From the NCBI GenBank assembly GCA_023101725.1, contig JALJCO010003053.1, forward strand, positions 62,001 to 126,000: a DNA stretch of 64,000 nucleotides, given 5' to 3'. The stretch comes from Atherinomorus stipes. Lineage: Eukaryota > Chordata > Actinopteri > Atheriniformes > Atherinidae. Positions 52,227 to 64,000 of this stretch are shown here, in pieces. The notes under the pieces are model-generated. The model was given only the letters and a program-made list of their open reading frames with translations, ran no database searches and had not been told where the DNA came from. Position 1 is the first letter of the stretch. Every line of letters starts with the position of its first letter. Made by a program: the position numbers and the translations under genes.

Positions 52227-52271
<45 letters not shown>

Positions 52272-52288
52272 CCTTTCTTTCTTTCTAA
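52227..52288. repeat. (TTTC)n/(TTTG) microsatellite
   Basis: Alternating TTTC and TTTG units span about 60 bp. Confidence 0.9.
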
Positions 52289-54308
52289 CCTACACTCACA
52301 TCCACCCACTTAAAATTTACTCTCCTCTCTGAGAGCTGGTGCAGGGACTCAGGGGAAGCATACTTCCAATAAGAGCCCAGAACACGTGGACTGCACCATC
52401 CAGCAAAAAACCAGTCATGTGTGCTCTTACCAAGGTCACAGTGCATGATGTCTTAGTCCTCCTTTCCCAGAACAACATCAGATTTTAATTGGTGTCATTC
52501 AATTTTAATGAATGCATTATCCCTTAAGTGTGAAAATGAAATACATTATGGTTGATGGTGAATACATTGTGTCACTAAACTTCATTTTGATTACAAATTG
52601 AATTGTTGAGCCTGATCAAAGTAGAAAAAGCAGAAAGAACAGCTGAAAGAAATAGCCATATTTATCTTTTAGACAAAGTTTTCCTCTTGGGATGAGTTTA
52701 TTGATAAAAAATATTACATCACATTTAAATACAGCCATTTTTTCTCATGTTGATGATGGTGATGATATTGCTAAACTGACAAAGCTCACAGTTTCGGATT
52801 GATTGTTAGTCATTTCATAATTAGTAAAACTCACAGAGAAATGGATAACTGCGGAGCCAGCCTTCAGTTTGTGAGGAAAACGCGCCCCTTACAGAATTCA
52901 GGCCGAGCAACTAAGCCTATTCTGTAATTTTATGCAGGATTTGGGGGTATTGCGATGAGTCACAGGAGATGTGAGTAAGCAGTGGAAGTAGAGCATTCAT
53001 AAATAAACTGAACGTAACTTGTGCTTCCGCAAAAGCAGTCTTGAGCTGAGAAGTATAGTGCAGATGTTCCATCACCCAGCAGCAAGTTATTTTACGCTTT
53101 ATATAGTATAGAAAAGGTTTTTGTGGAGCCCCACTGTGCTCAATATTGGTTATATGACAATAAAGATATAGGTAACAAATAGTCACATAAATTTTTTATG
53201 GTTTAATTGGTTTTTATCACAGTACCTGTTAGTGTTTTTGGTGCTTTTTTATCATCTATTTCCAAAATTTTAGATGTCTGAGTCAAAAACAAGAACAAAA
53301 TAAAACAGAAATCCATTAAGATTTGCCAAATTTCCTCATGAAGAGCAGGCAATTTTTCCTTCTGTGGAAAACAGAGTTGAACGTGTCAGGATTTAAAGGA
53401 TTGTGCTTGACTAAAACTTTACTATATTAAATCATATATATATTTGCACTCACTTTTTGCTCTTGGCATTAAAAAAAAATTCGGACTTCAGTTGGAGTTA
53501 TAGATTTAGCGGCTACCCAAATTCAGAATTGGCATCTGCAGTAATTGGTAGTTAGTTGTAATTCAACTATCTCTGAAATAATGTTAACACAGAATGGTAG
53601 CTGCATATGTAATAGAAACTGTGAATTTGAAGTTATAGAGACATTTAAAAGATGTGCTTACAAGGATTGTTTGGGGCAAGACAAAAAAGAAAAATTTCAT
53701 TAATCTAAAAACTAGTTTCTTTTCCACAAATTCCATTCTAGGCCCGTTACAGTTATTTCATACCAGTTATAAATCCAGTTGACCACTAAATTTAATTTTA
53801 CTTGAAAAGCAACATGTTGCTTGATAACTGGACAATTTGACACTCTGTGTCCTTCTTCAAAGGGTGCCTCAAGTGGTCAGTTTGACAAGTATCCTCAAAA
53901 AGGAGGGCAGGTCTGGAAATGACTATTTTGTAGGAATAGAAAAGCATATTTACTCAAAAAATTAGTGATGGGTGCAACATTACTATACCTACTGTACTGT
54001 ATATCAAATCCACTTTAATGTCAGAGTACTCTGGGCAGTTAGAGAGATCCAAGGACAAGAAAGTGGTGCAGTGTAATTTTATTATCCATGAAAAACAGGC
54101 TACATCATATTGCAGATTTAGAGTTATGATGAGTCAGAAGGTTTGGAGGGTAGGAACAGTAGGAGTGAGGCGGAGACATCTGGATGACCAAAACATTGTT
54201 GTTGTTGTTTGTTTGTTTGTTGTTTTCATGGAGGAGAAAAGTACCAAATGGTGGTTTCTACCTCAGCATCAGGTTTGGGGGTGAAAAACTAAACCTGGGT
54301 TAAACCAG

Positions 54309-54610
54309 GTAGTAGTAGTAGTAGTAGTAATTTTATTCGGTCAAGCACATAAAAAAAAACAACATTTTAAATCAACTAGATTATGTCCATAAACCACATC
54401 AGTCCTTACAATTCATGACCGAAAGGGTATAGGCTGAAGTTAAACTTATGTTGCCTAACCCAAAACAAAATAAACCAACATAGAGCTTTTGCGTTAGGCT
54501 GCTTAATGATCACACAAATGACAGATAATAATAATAGTTATAATCACAAAAAAGAAGAAAAAATTTAAAAATAGATCAAAAGGGGAAAAAAAGACAAAAA
54601 AAAAAAAAGA
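54309..54610 (-). mobile_element. possible retroposon end with (AGT)n
   Basis: Seven AGT units are followed by TTTTATTCGGTCAAGCAC and A-rich sequence. A TAG/TTA repeat next to TTTATT is a common reversed LINE terminus in fish. The family and right border are uncertain. Confidence 0.3.
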
Positions 54611-54924
54611 AAACTGAGATCAGTTTCATACATCACCTTATAAGAAAACTGAAGAGCTGCTGTTTTGAGACATTTTATCTCATGAAATCATGATTTTTTT
54701 TTCTCAAAATAGATGAAGAATAGATGGTTGTCATAACAATAAAACCATGATGTGTACAGCTCAAAAAACATACTTTGCTGATCCTGCCGCAAAATCTTTC
54801 CTTACTGTATAGATTTTAATAGAATCAGCCCATCAGTCACTTTATAACACATTAAATTTGCTCAAGAGATGCCCTGATGTTTATTACCTCTTTAAAATGA
54901 CCTTTTAATGTTAAAATCACTGTG

Positions 54925-55037
54925 GCGACTTGCCCAAGGTGTATCCTCTTGTCCCATCTCATTACAGCTGGGACAGGTTCCAGCTCCTGCATTGAAATAA
55001 GTGGATGTGGACAATGGATGGATGGATGGCTGGATGC
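54925..55037 (-). mobile_element. fragment of the 29177-type repeat with (ATGG)n
   Basis: In reverse orientation, CCAAGGTGTATCCTC and AGCTGGGACAGGTTCCAGC correspond to the GGTACACCCTGGACAGG and GCTGGAGCCTATCCCAGCT parts of the repeat at 29177. The fragment finishes in AATGGATGGATGGATGG, the usual end of that repeat. Confidence 0.6.
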
Positions 55038-56844
55038 TGCTATTTTAAAAGCAGAACTGTTTTCTAGCTTTTTATAACAAGCACAGCTGGCAATGAGACT
55101 GTAGACACACATTTCAAATATGGACTGAAAAAGATCACACTAAATCAGACTGAAATAAGTTAGGTGAGATTTCTTGATATGTTTGACATAGTTGAGCTTC
55201 AAGGCTGGTACCTGGTTACAGTACTATATCTCCATTGCTCTCTAAGACATTGATTTAATGCTGTTTACCAGGCCCATACAATACCAAATATTCTTTTCCT
55301 TTTTTTTTCTTACCTTAAGTTCAAAATGGCACAGTAAAAAGCCTGGGCTTGACTTGCTTTTTGCAAAGACCGTTAGATGAGGCCAGAGGGCTCACTGCAG
55401 CTCAGTACCTCATCCTGGCAGAGTTGGCTTCATCCAGAAAGCCACGGGACAAGAGGATTTAATACAGAGCTGCGATGCTCCCCTCCACAGGGGATTACTG
55501 GAGCAGTGCTGCGGGAAATGGACCCCCAGCACAGCTATAGCCAGGGCTGCCCCCCACCCCCAACACACATTTCTAGCACACTCTCACAAGCTTTAAGCAA
55601 ACACACATGAGAATGCACATTCAAGCCCACGTGGTAATTTTGCAATCTTTTATACTGCTCTCTGGTTAAGTGAGCCATTGCCCATTCACCCATGCTCTCT
55701 ATCATACACAAATAGTAGCACAGTTCATATCTATGAGGGAGTGTATTATGCTTCATATATCGTGCATGTTTTGCACGATTTGTCGTATCAAACCATACAT
55801 TTTTCCATTATCAGTGTCCCTGTCATAATTTTCAAACTATTGCACACAATCATTACTACTTCATGATTACAAAATAGCACATCCTTCTTAAGTCTGATGC
55901 TGTCCAGGGCTGTTGCTGTTGAGTGAATGTTGTATGACAAATGTTGGCATTTTTTAAAATAATTGTAAAGATATATATACAGTCAATCTGTCAGCAGTCA
56001 TGTGGGGCATGCTAGCAGTTCTTTGTACACCGTGAACATGAACAGAGAGTGCTCAGAGAATTAAGTGTGAGCTGCAGTCTCCTGCTCATACATGTACCAG
56101 ACAGAAAGAGATTCTCAGCATGAAATGAATTCTCAAAACTGGAAATATTTCAGACTGCTCGGAGGTGAAGTGCACAGGAGAAAGGACATAATGTGAAAAG
56201 AAACTATGGAAATCAGAATACATATGAGTGTTGGAAGACATGGCCATGTTGAGTTGATTGAGTGTCTGAACCAGAAATGGGCACTCTCACATGCAGCCAG
56301 CTGTAAAATGGTTTGCAAACTTAAGGACCGTTTCTGTCCAAAAGTGCAGCATTAATACTGTAACATTTACTTAAATCTCTGCTTTTCTTAGGGGCCATAT
56401 AATTAACACCAATAAAAATATATAAAATATACAAACTGTGTTAGCTTTTCATTAATTCAGAAGTAAAATTTATATTTTTTATAATTTTAGTTCTCTTGCT
56501 GCAAGTGAGAGAAGTACTGTTTAGTGAATGAGGAGAGGCTGAATGAAGCAGTGATTCGTATCAACCATGAGAGATACCCCTGGCTATGTTTAAAATTTTT
56601 TCTACTATTTTTACGCTTCACATATATGTATCAAACTGCGTGTTAATAACTTGTTTCATTGGCTGTCAATTAATCAAATGATCGTAGCCTACAACAAAAA
56701 TCTGTACGTAGGGCCATTTCCATGTACTCTGCATTTATTAATTTTGATGTGTGCGTAGGATATCATAAAATCAGCCCTGAGTTCATGTACACAAGTTTGA
56801 GTCATTTGCAGTGCACCGCAGCAGATCCTGAAAATGTTTGTAAA

Positions 56845-57300
56845 AGGGACTAGAGGCAGGATTTTTTAAAAAACAAACATGCATGTCCATTTTTTTTAAT
56901 ACTAATGGGTGATGAAGCGCTAAATACCAAAAATACCGTTTCCACCCACGTTTCTCTCCGTTGCCTTGAACAGGCTGTGTGCTGCAAAATGCGCTGCAAT
57001 TCAGTGTCCGAATTTTCCGTGCTGCCCTGCGGACGTGACGTCAAATGACGCTACATCTGCAGTTTTGATACAGGAAAACGACGGTCGCGGTAAATTCAAA
57101 CACTGTAAGCGATAGTTATGGATTCTTCTGCCTTCAGCAAACGATCCAGATCAACTGAAAGGCCACTAAAAAGTGTAACTACGAAGAAAACAACATTATA
57201 GCTTCAGTTTGTGCACGCTCCTGTAATGGCTTGGCTCATGGCTGCAGTTATCTGAAGCGCCAGTCGCGAGTTTTGTTTCTTAATCTTGCCTCAAGTCCCT
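56845..57300 (+). mobile_element. TTAA-type MITE, family C copy 2
   Basis: It is nearly collinear with 39713-40387 (for example ACTAATGGGTGATGAAGCGC and CCGTTGCCTTGAACAGGCTG in both) but with a single copy of the 200 bp internal unit. The left end is AGGGACTAGAGGCAGGAT, and the right end read inward is AGGGACTTGAGGCAAGAT. The right flank is TTAA (57301-57304); the left flank reads GTAA, probably a mutated TTAA. Confidence 0.8.
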
Positions 57301-59935
57301 TTAAACAAACCTCAAACCGTCATTTAAGCATAAATAGCTACATATTCATACAACCCTGTCCTGTGTGATACTGTCCAGCATTGATCTGGCTAATAGGGGA
57401 GCTGTTTGATGCCCCGGCGCAGAGGAGCGGGGAGAGAACCATGCCCTGCACAGCTTAGGCTATTGGAAATATGGAGGAGACAGGAGTTGATCTGTTGTTT
57501 CTAATAAGTAGTCCAGTCTGTAGCCTACCTTAAAGTTGCACAAGTGCTCAATCAGTAAACTGTTTCTTAGCTTAGCTAATGTAAGTCATCTTTTCTTCTG
57601 TCCCTATCAAGATCAGACTTTGATCCATCCGGCCTCCAGCTGTTAGTGAACAGCTGCTGCACCTCAGGGTGTAAACAGGTGGCAAGTTTCATAGGATTGC
57701 TTTTTCTTGACCTATAGGGTAAAGAATGATGGCATTGTTACCAGATATGGGCCATTAACAAACCTAAAAACTAATAAAAATGAACAAATCAAGCTACTTA
57801 TTGAGACTTTTATTAATACCTCAAGCCGTAGCCCGTTCCTCTTCCATGTAGAGTTTATGTGCACGGTTTTTGCTCCTGGTTTTAGGCTGTCAAGCAGCAC
57901 CTCTTTATTCTTTCCCACCTCACAAATGGGGATTTCAGTTGTGATCTCCAAAATGTATCTTTTTTGGCAGAATCTCTCCTCTCCATGGTTCAACCTCGCT
58001 GGGCGAAGCCTCTGAACCATGAATATTTAAGGGTGTAACCATGGACGTAACATTTACATGACGATGGATTTAGAATGTCAGCATCACATTTACCAAGACT
58101 CTGTTGTTCATACGATGAGACTGGTCAGATACGAACGATTCATAAATCACAGGTGGATCCAGTCATAAGATCATTTTTCAATCAGATATGCACTCATTTC
58201 CACGCTCATTTGTCTGAAAAAGAGCATTGCCACTTACTTTGTTGGTGAATAAACCATATTTAGGAGCTAGATCTACTGTGGTATGTGGCTCAATCCTTTC
58301 AAAACTAAATAAACAAATACTGCATTATGTCTACATATGAGAAAATAACAAAATAGCAACACAGTCACTTGGATGAATCTTCAATCTGGTTTTATTACTG
58401 ATTTGGAAAAATCTAAGAGTAATTGTGTTAAGACAGGGCTCCCAGCATGCACCAGGTCATTGAATAAGGTTTTATTTTCAGTACAATTTTTTCTGAAGTA
58501 ATGTGCAGTGAATGATTCATGTTTAGATTAACTTTTATTCAGCAAAGTCAGGTTATTGTGGATAAAAGTCACTGCATGCTTCTGATTCTAGAAAGTCAGT
58601 AGCACCGCAAGTTAGAAGCTGTGTCCAGTCTGATAATAGCGTGCCCTGCAAAGAGAAATCTTTTCTGTTACGTCCAATCATGTACAGTCTTAAATTCACT
58701 CTTGCTTTGGTGGGAAGCATCATTCTGCCTCACTGGGAGTAATGCATGTAGGTAACCTATGTAATTATACAAGTAACTGTCATCTAATTACAGGAAAAAA
58801 ATAGTAATGGATTACCTTTTACTTAAAAGTGTGATCAGATCACTGTAATGCATTACAAAGTAATCTGTTGCTGGCATATCTGGTCTTTATCCATGTAAAA
58901 ACACTCACACAGCTCTTATATTGTCCTGTGAAAGAAAAATCTTGATCTGATACAGTACATACACATACTGTACACCCATACACGCCTACACACACACACA
59001 CATCTTCATCTGATACAGAGCTCAATTGAATTTGATTATATATAATTTCAAACAGACCCCCCAAAAATATTTCTGTTTCAAACTCTTGAGGTTTGGTAGG
59101 AGGACAGGCTGTGGTCAGCTACAGAACCGAGCACAAATACATACCCACACCTCAGCACACCTCCACATGATTCCATGGGAGGGTGGTGCATGGGCAGATT
59201 TTATGGGAACGTTGCGGTTTTGCTGAGTGAGCATGTATGTGTGTAGCAGAGACTTGGACAGAGATGGAGAGTAGAAGAAGGACACAGGGATCTTAGCTGA
59301 TAGGTAAGTCTTTACAGTCCTCATACCTAAGTGCTGTCCTCTGCTTGTATTTATACCCCCACTGCCCAAAAATAAAAGACGTACAGTATATTACACAGCA
59401 ATATACTGCAAGAAGAAACAGAAGGGTCTCTATTGAAAAACACACCCATGCACACTTCCGTTGGGTCATAAAATATGATTGAGACTGCTTATGCATGGCT
59501 CTGCTAATTTATTATTTTATTTTCAAATCCCAGTGAGGGAATCATAAAGTGCAATTGACATTATGTGCATATACTGTATGCACATATGTATAAGTCATAT
59601 GAGGAGGTTAACAAATATAGGAAAGAAGATGAGAAAAAAGCTCAAGAGAAAAAAATTGATGGAAAGTGCAGAAAACTAATCCATGCACCAATGGTAATTA
59701 GTCTCTCTTCATATAAGTAAACACATACATTAAAATGTTAAGCATTGTTTAGATGTTTACAGATCTGCCTTTTAAATACAGACTATAACATTCTTCATAA
59801 AGTATATACGCTGCCAGTCCAAAAGAAAAAGTTGACACCAAGAAGAAAAAAAAAATCACACTAATATTTCATTGGACCGCCATTAGCTTTGATTACTGCA
59901 GCATTTGCTGTGGCATTGTTTCAATTAGCTTCTAA

Positions 59936-60357
59936 TTGGGGCTGGGAAATTGTGGCAAAAATCAAAATCACCATTAATTGAACCTTTGAGCTCAGATTCA
60001 GTTAATGCACAATTATTCCACTTTCAAGTAGGGCTGGGTGATATGATCTCAAATGAAAATCCCAACATGTTGCCTCGATTACGATTAATTGGCAATTATT
60101 TCAGTATTGTTTTGTTTTTAGTCCTCATAGCTACAAAAAATATTTGTTGCAAATATTTTCGCGATATAAGAGTAGGGCTTATTGATTTTAAAATAAGTGA
60201 AAGGAAACACACACAGTTTAACTATATATGGCCATCTAATGAATATTTCTAAGAACTGCTAAGATAAATAATTGAACTAATTGACATGACAAAGATTACA
60301 TTGATTAATTGTACCGAATGTTGGCTTTGATTAATTTTTGATTAATTGCCCATCCCT
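59936..60357. mobile_element. hAT-like MITE(s) inserted in the Tc1 copy
   Basis: Left-end-like sequences TTGGGGCTGGGAAATTGTGG (59936) and AGTAGGGCTGGGTGATATG (60028), plus a right end reading inward as GTAGGGATGGGCAATTAATC, are of the 'GGGCTGGGCRAT' type common in fish hAT-like elements. Two left ends suggest two overlapping insertions. Joining the flanks restores Tc1 sequence (AGCTTCT to GATGTCACAAGATTTCC). The 8 bp duplication could not be defined. Confidence 0.5.
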
Positions 60358-61088
60358 ACCTCTGATGTCACAAGATTTCCATGAAATGTTGCATTAATTT
60401 TCACCAAGATTTGTATTGGTGATGGAGAGTCTGACCACTGTTCAAAGCCTTATCCATCATATCCCAGAGATTCTCAATGGGGTTCAGGGCTGGCCTCAGT
60501 GGTGAGCTATGTGTAAAAATGATGTCTCACGCTCCCGGATTCTCTTTCATAGTTTGAGCCTGGTATAGTTATCTTGGAATATGCCCATGTTATCAGGGAA
60601 TAAAAAATCCATTGTTGGAAAAACCTCAATCAGGATATTCAGGTATCAGCTGACCTCATTCTTTGGGCACATAATGTTGCTGAACCTATTGTAGATCTGA
60701 ACCTAGACCAAAACCTAGGCCTGATAAACTGCAGCAACCAGTCCCAATCCCTTGAGTTCCCTTTGGATTGCTCATGTGGAAATGTGCTTACTTTCACTAT
60801 TATTTATTTATTTATTATTTATATATTTTATTTGATGTTTTTCTTCTATTTGTCCTGTCCAGCATCATAGCAAGCAGAATGGAAATCCGATCGCTTTATT
60901 GTGCTGAACAGTTTTGCTTTACCAAGGGGAGCTTCATGAACACAAGGCTCCCCTTGACATCCTGTTTATTCATTTTATTTCTTTAATTAAACATTTGTCT
61001 TCCATACCATACTGCTGGGCTTGACAAGGGAGAAATAAAAGTAAACAGAGGTAATGATAGAAAGTGGAACAGAGAGAAAGGAGTGAGG

Positions 61089-61092
<4 letters not shown>

Positions 61093-61119
<27 letters not shown>
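61093..61119. repeat. (GA)n microsatellite
   Basis: About 13 GA units lie in the sequence separating the two halves of the second Tc1 copy. Confidence 0.9.
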
Positions 61120-61124
<5 letters not shown>

Positions 61125-62656
61125 GAGAAAACACGAATCCACTTAAACAGTTCACTGGTGCATCTGTACAGAAACCCCTAAACAACATTCCAAGGTCTCT
61201 GTTGAAAAACAAAACAAGCAATCCCCTACCGGAGGACCTGCAGGTGGCTTAAATATCCTCAGATCATACAAACACACGCAGGACTACGCAGAGAAGAGGT
61301 AAAACCTAATCAGCGCAACGGGAGTTCAACCAGTTTTAGCCATTCAAACTTCAAAACATTGAGCTCATTCAGAAGATAATTGGTCCGATTCAAATTTGCA
61401 ACATCTGTTATACGTAGATTTAAGTAATTGATCATTTAATGATCTTTTTTGCCATTCAAATCAATAGAGAGAATTCTCAGTTGTTGGCTTCAATTTTGTT
61501 ACTGAGCAATGGGGACTATAACATCATTCCACTGCTTAGCAACAACATCAAAACCCTCTCAGCCCTTTCAGCGTTACAGTTTAACTTCTTCAGCATTACA
61601 GTTCAGCGTCTTCAGCTTAACATTCACACCAACTGTTTCGAAGGAAAAGCACATTTCTAGTTCAAGATGTTTTTCTGACCACATTTCTTCCTGACAGACG
61701 ATGGTGTTCCCCACTTTACTTCTAGTTTTCAATAATGCAGTGGACAGTTCTTAACCCAGTTTTAGTAGTTTCTGCATGTCCTTAGATATATTCTCTGCTT
61801 GATGCCAATGATTTCACCCACTAACATCTTTTCCGCGACCACGGGATGTGTCTTTCCATATAGTTATTTAAGGAATGAGAAGCTACTCATTGCATCAGTT
61901 GGGGTTAAATTACTTGTTACCAGCTGAAAAATAGTTGCTCATGGAATATTCATCCAGTAGGAGGCTTGTACCTATTTGCTTAGTTAAATCCAGGCTTACT
62001 ACTCTTTTCTTTGGCCGGGCAGTGTACATTGTACTGTATATTATAACCTTTACCATACTGAATAATTTACAACACACAAATATAGAACATTCAAGCGCAT
62101 ATCCCATGAAGACAGCCTATGGAGACATGTTCCCCTTGAAGAGTGCATGTTTACATTTAATTGCTCCATTGATGGATCACAAAAAACTTGAAGTTTCATT
62201 GCTAAAAAGAAATGCACAAAGGAAAATGTGAATTTGTTTAAAGAGTGACTTGCTGTTATTTACTTTCATCAGGAGAGAATTCATACCGTAACACTGTATG
62301 CTTTAGGTAACACTGGGGTAAAGATAAATTATAGATATATGGTTGTAGGTGAGTATGTTAACGATTGGTTTTCACATCTACCAAAGCAGGCAATTTTACT
62401 TAAACTGTTATAAATAAGCAAGTAAAAATGGCTAAATATTTCATCAGAAGTGCCTTTCATTCACATGACAACAGCGTTATTCTGGGTTGAAGATGCAAAA
62501 ATCTGAAGACTCATTTCAAAGTGGAGTTCCAAAAGACGCAACGCTGTTGCATTCTCCTCTGCACAGTCCAAAACACAAAAATGACAGTGGACCTGCTCAC
62601 GCTACGCTCATGTCAGATGCACGTTGGCGTCACACACAAACAGGAAAAACAACAAT

Positions 62657-63031
62657 GGGTCTCATTCATGAAACGTGAGCAGGGCGAATTTGTGTGTAAA
62701 CTGTTAGCAGACGTAAATTTACGTGAATCTGGCATTCATCAACATTTTAGCAGCTCTGATGTGTTCGTAGCACTCCGAAAAAGAAAGCAAATATGGAACA
62801 AAACGTCTGCATGAAAAAGGTGATGTAGTCATTTTTCTGATTAAAAATGTTGATTTAAATTAACCCCCCCCCCTCCCCCTTCTGTTTTTATTTATTTATC
62901 TATTTTCCACAAATCACACCCTGTGCCTGTCCCTGTCACACAACTGCTAATTGATAAATTGATTAAAATAAAATGTCTTTTTTTAAAACTCAACTTCACT
63001 AAAATAATATCCATCTCTGCTTCAGGGAAGT

Positions 63032-63079
<48 letters not shown>

Positions 63080-63355
63080 GTGCTGCCCTGACTGACAAGT
63101 AAGCCGGAGGCGTCGATCTAAATCTCCTTTTATGGAGTTCATTGCTGATTCATGGGCGGAGATTTATGCAAACAACTGATGACCGGGGGCGTGCTGTCAA
63201 TATTTAATCGTTTGGTATTCATGATCCTACAGACGTGTTTATGATCAAATCTGAGTTTCCCGAACGTGTTCCTGAATCCGGAGTAAGTTTTTAGTGGAGT
63301 AGGCTTTTACGAGTAAATCTGTTTGTAAATTTACTAACGTTTCATGAATGAGACC
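62657..63355. mobile_element. MITE with perfect 21 bp inverted termini
   Basis: The ends start GGGTCTCATTCATGAAACGT and are exact inverted repeats over about 20 bases, with AAT directly outside each (62654-62656 and 63356-63358), a possible 3 bp target duplication. It is 699 bp, has no transposase frame, and contains a C run at about 62864 and a CT microsatellite. The perfect ends point to a recent insertion. The superfamily is not settled (a 3 bp duplication suggests PIF/Harbinger). Confidence 0.75.
63034..63075. repeat. (CT)n microsatellite
   Basis: About 20 CT units lie inside the 62657-63355 element. Confidence 0.92.
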
Positions 63356-64000
63356 CAATGTACGTAAACTACATAAACCCAGCGGATAGGGTAGATTTTA
63401 CGCATGCGCGTGGACATGGTGGAGTTCTATCACAGCACCACCTAACCCCCTTGCGTGCCTATTCAATCCAATTCCACACATTCTTGCGTCCTCGTATGCA
63501 CGCAGATTTCTTCATGACGACACTAGTGTAAACGTGGATAAAAAGATGAAGACGAGATGCCACTTTTGCATCTTCTCTTCTGATTGTCACCGTGTGAATG
63601 CAGCCTGAGAATCGAATTTACTTTGTCATCTACCATTTAATATTAGATAGCATATTTATGAGCCATTATTTCAGAATATCTGCCAAATCACAGCTGTACT
63701 CTTTTGAGAAAATAAAATAATAAAAAAAAACATTTACAGTCAGTGAATTAATGATACACTTATTGCAAATGTAATTTACATTTAGTCAAAAATATTCAGT
63801 CATTTGCATTGTAGAGATGATGCAAAATATTTGGTAAAGTGGGCTTTGAGTCAGACCAAAAGAAAAATGTACAACTTTATGTACTTGACCCTGAAAGAAT
63901 CCTCCAATCATTCCAGAAATTATTTAAATTAAATATCATATGACTAATATGGTCTAGAATTTGAGGATATGAAATGTGAAGATGTGTTCTTCCATTTAAT

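Larger units (their letters stand above)
59809..62024 (-). pseudogene. second Tc1-like element, broken into pieces
   Basis: The left end CGCTGCCAGTCCAAAAGAAA and the right end read inward, CACTGCCCGGCCAAAGAAAA, are Tc1-type inverted repeats with TA outside both. Minus-strand transposase debris is visible: bases near 60485 encode LNPIENL (the Glu motif), and near 61850 MSKDTSRGRGKDV-like codons form the N-terminus after an upstream TTAACCCCAACTGATGCA. The copy is interrupted at 59936-60357 by hAT-type elements and from about 60750 to 61690 by unrelated sequence including a GA microsatellite. It is a different Tc1 subfamily from the one at 26496. Confidence 0.75.

Noticed and set aside
59758..59790. 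CAGATCTGCCTTTT resembling the start of HCN exon 7
   Set aside because: The reading frame diverges at once from the expected protein and hits stops; coincidence.
61064..61252. Short frame rich in Glu-Arg repeats
   Set aside because: It is a translation of the GA microsatellite.

Overview
The window is vertebrate nuclear DNA, almost certainly from a teleost fish. It is AT-rich, has spliceosomal GT-AG introns, and carries repeat families typical of fish: Tc1-like transposons, L2-type LINE tails ending in GCCTTGCC, the common 'AACCTAACATGCATG' interspersed repeat, and many small DNA transposons. I cannot name the species. There is no sign of bacterial or viral gene organisation.

One real protein-coding gene is visible, on the plus strand: an HCN (hyperpolarization-activated, cyclic-nucleotide-gated) cation channel, most like HCN4. 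Four internal exons are present at 15203-15364, 21064-21282, 45092-45238 and 45592-45832. Their sizes (162, 219, 147 and 241 bp) and phases match vertebrate HCN exons 3-6. They encode 256 contiguous residues: S5, turret, pore helix, GYG filter, S6, C-linker and the first part of the cyclic-nucleotide-binding domain. Exons 1-2 (N-terminus and S1-S4) must lie upstream of base 1. Exons 7-8 (rest of the binding domain and C-terminal tail) must lie beyond base 64000. About 63.2 kb of the 64 kb is therefore intron.

The introns are dominated by transposable elements. Bases 1-15202 (end of intron 2) hold decayed retroposon tails, a TGGGTT-rich repeat, a hairpin-forming inverted repeat and a TTAA-flanked element. 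Intron 3 (15365-21063) holds a 2.3 kb TTAA-flanked element with a TTA-flanked Harbinger-like element inside it. Intron 4 (21283-45091) holds an L2-type LINE that has lost its reverse-transcriptase core, a Tc1 transposon with about 200 bp inverted repeats and a frameshifted transposase, and a SINE-like insertion with a 15 bp target duplication. It also holds a chain of TTAA-flanked elements (30194-36271), the last of which carries insertions nested five levels deep, and a pair of abutting perfect palindromes. Intron 5 is only 353 bp and carries a run of 23 C. Intron 6 (45833 onward) holds another Tc1-like element broken up by later insertions, a second copy of a TTAA-flanked family also seen in intron 4, and a 0.7 kb element with perfect 21 bp terminal inverted repeats.

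The most notable observations are the unusual residues just after the channel's GYG filter (M-Y-P-P), the five-level transposon nest at 31124-36271, the abundance of elements with TTAA-AGG termini, and the two back-to-back perfect palindromes at 38199-38284. I found no convincing new multi-gene system. The open reading frames outside the four exons look like chance frames or transposon debris.
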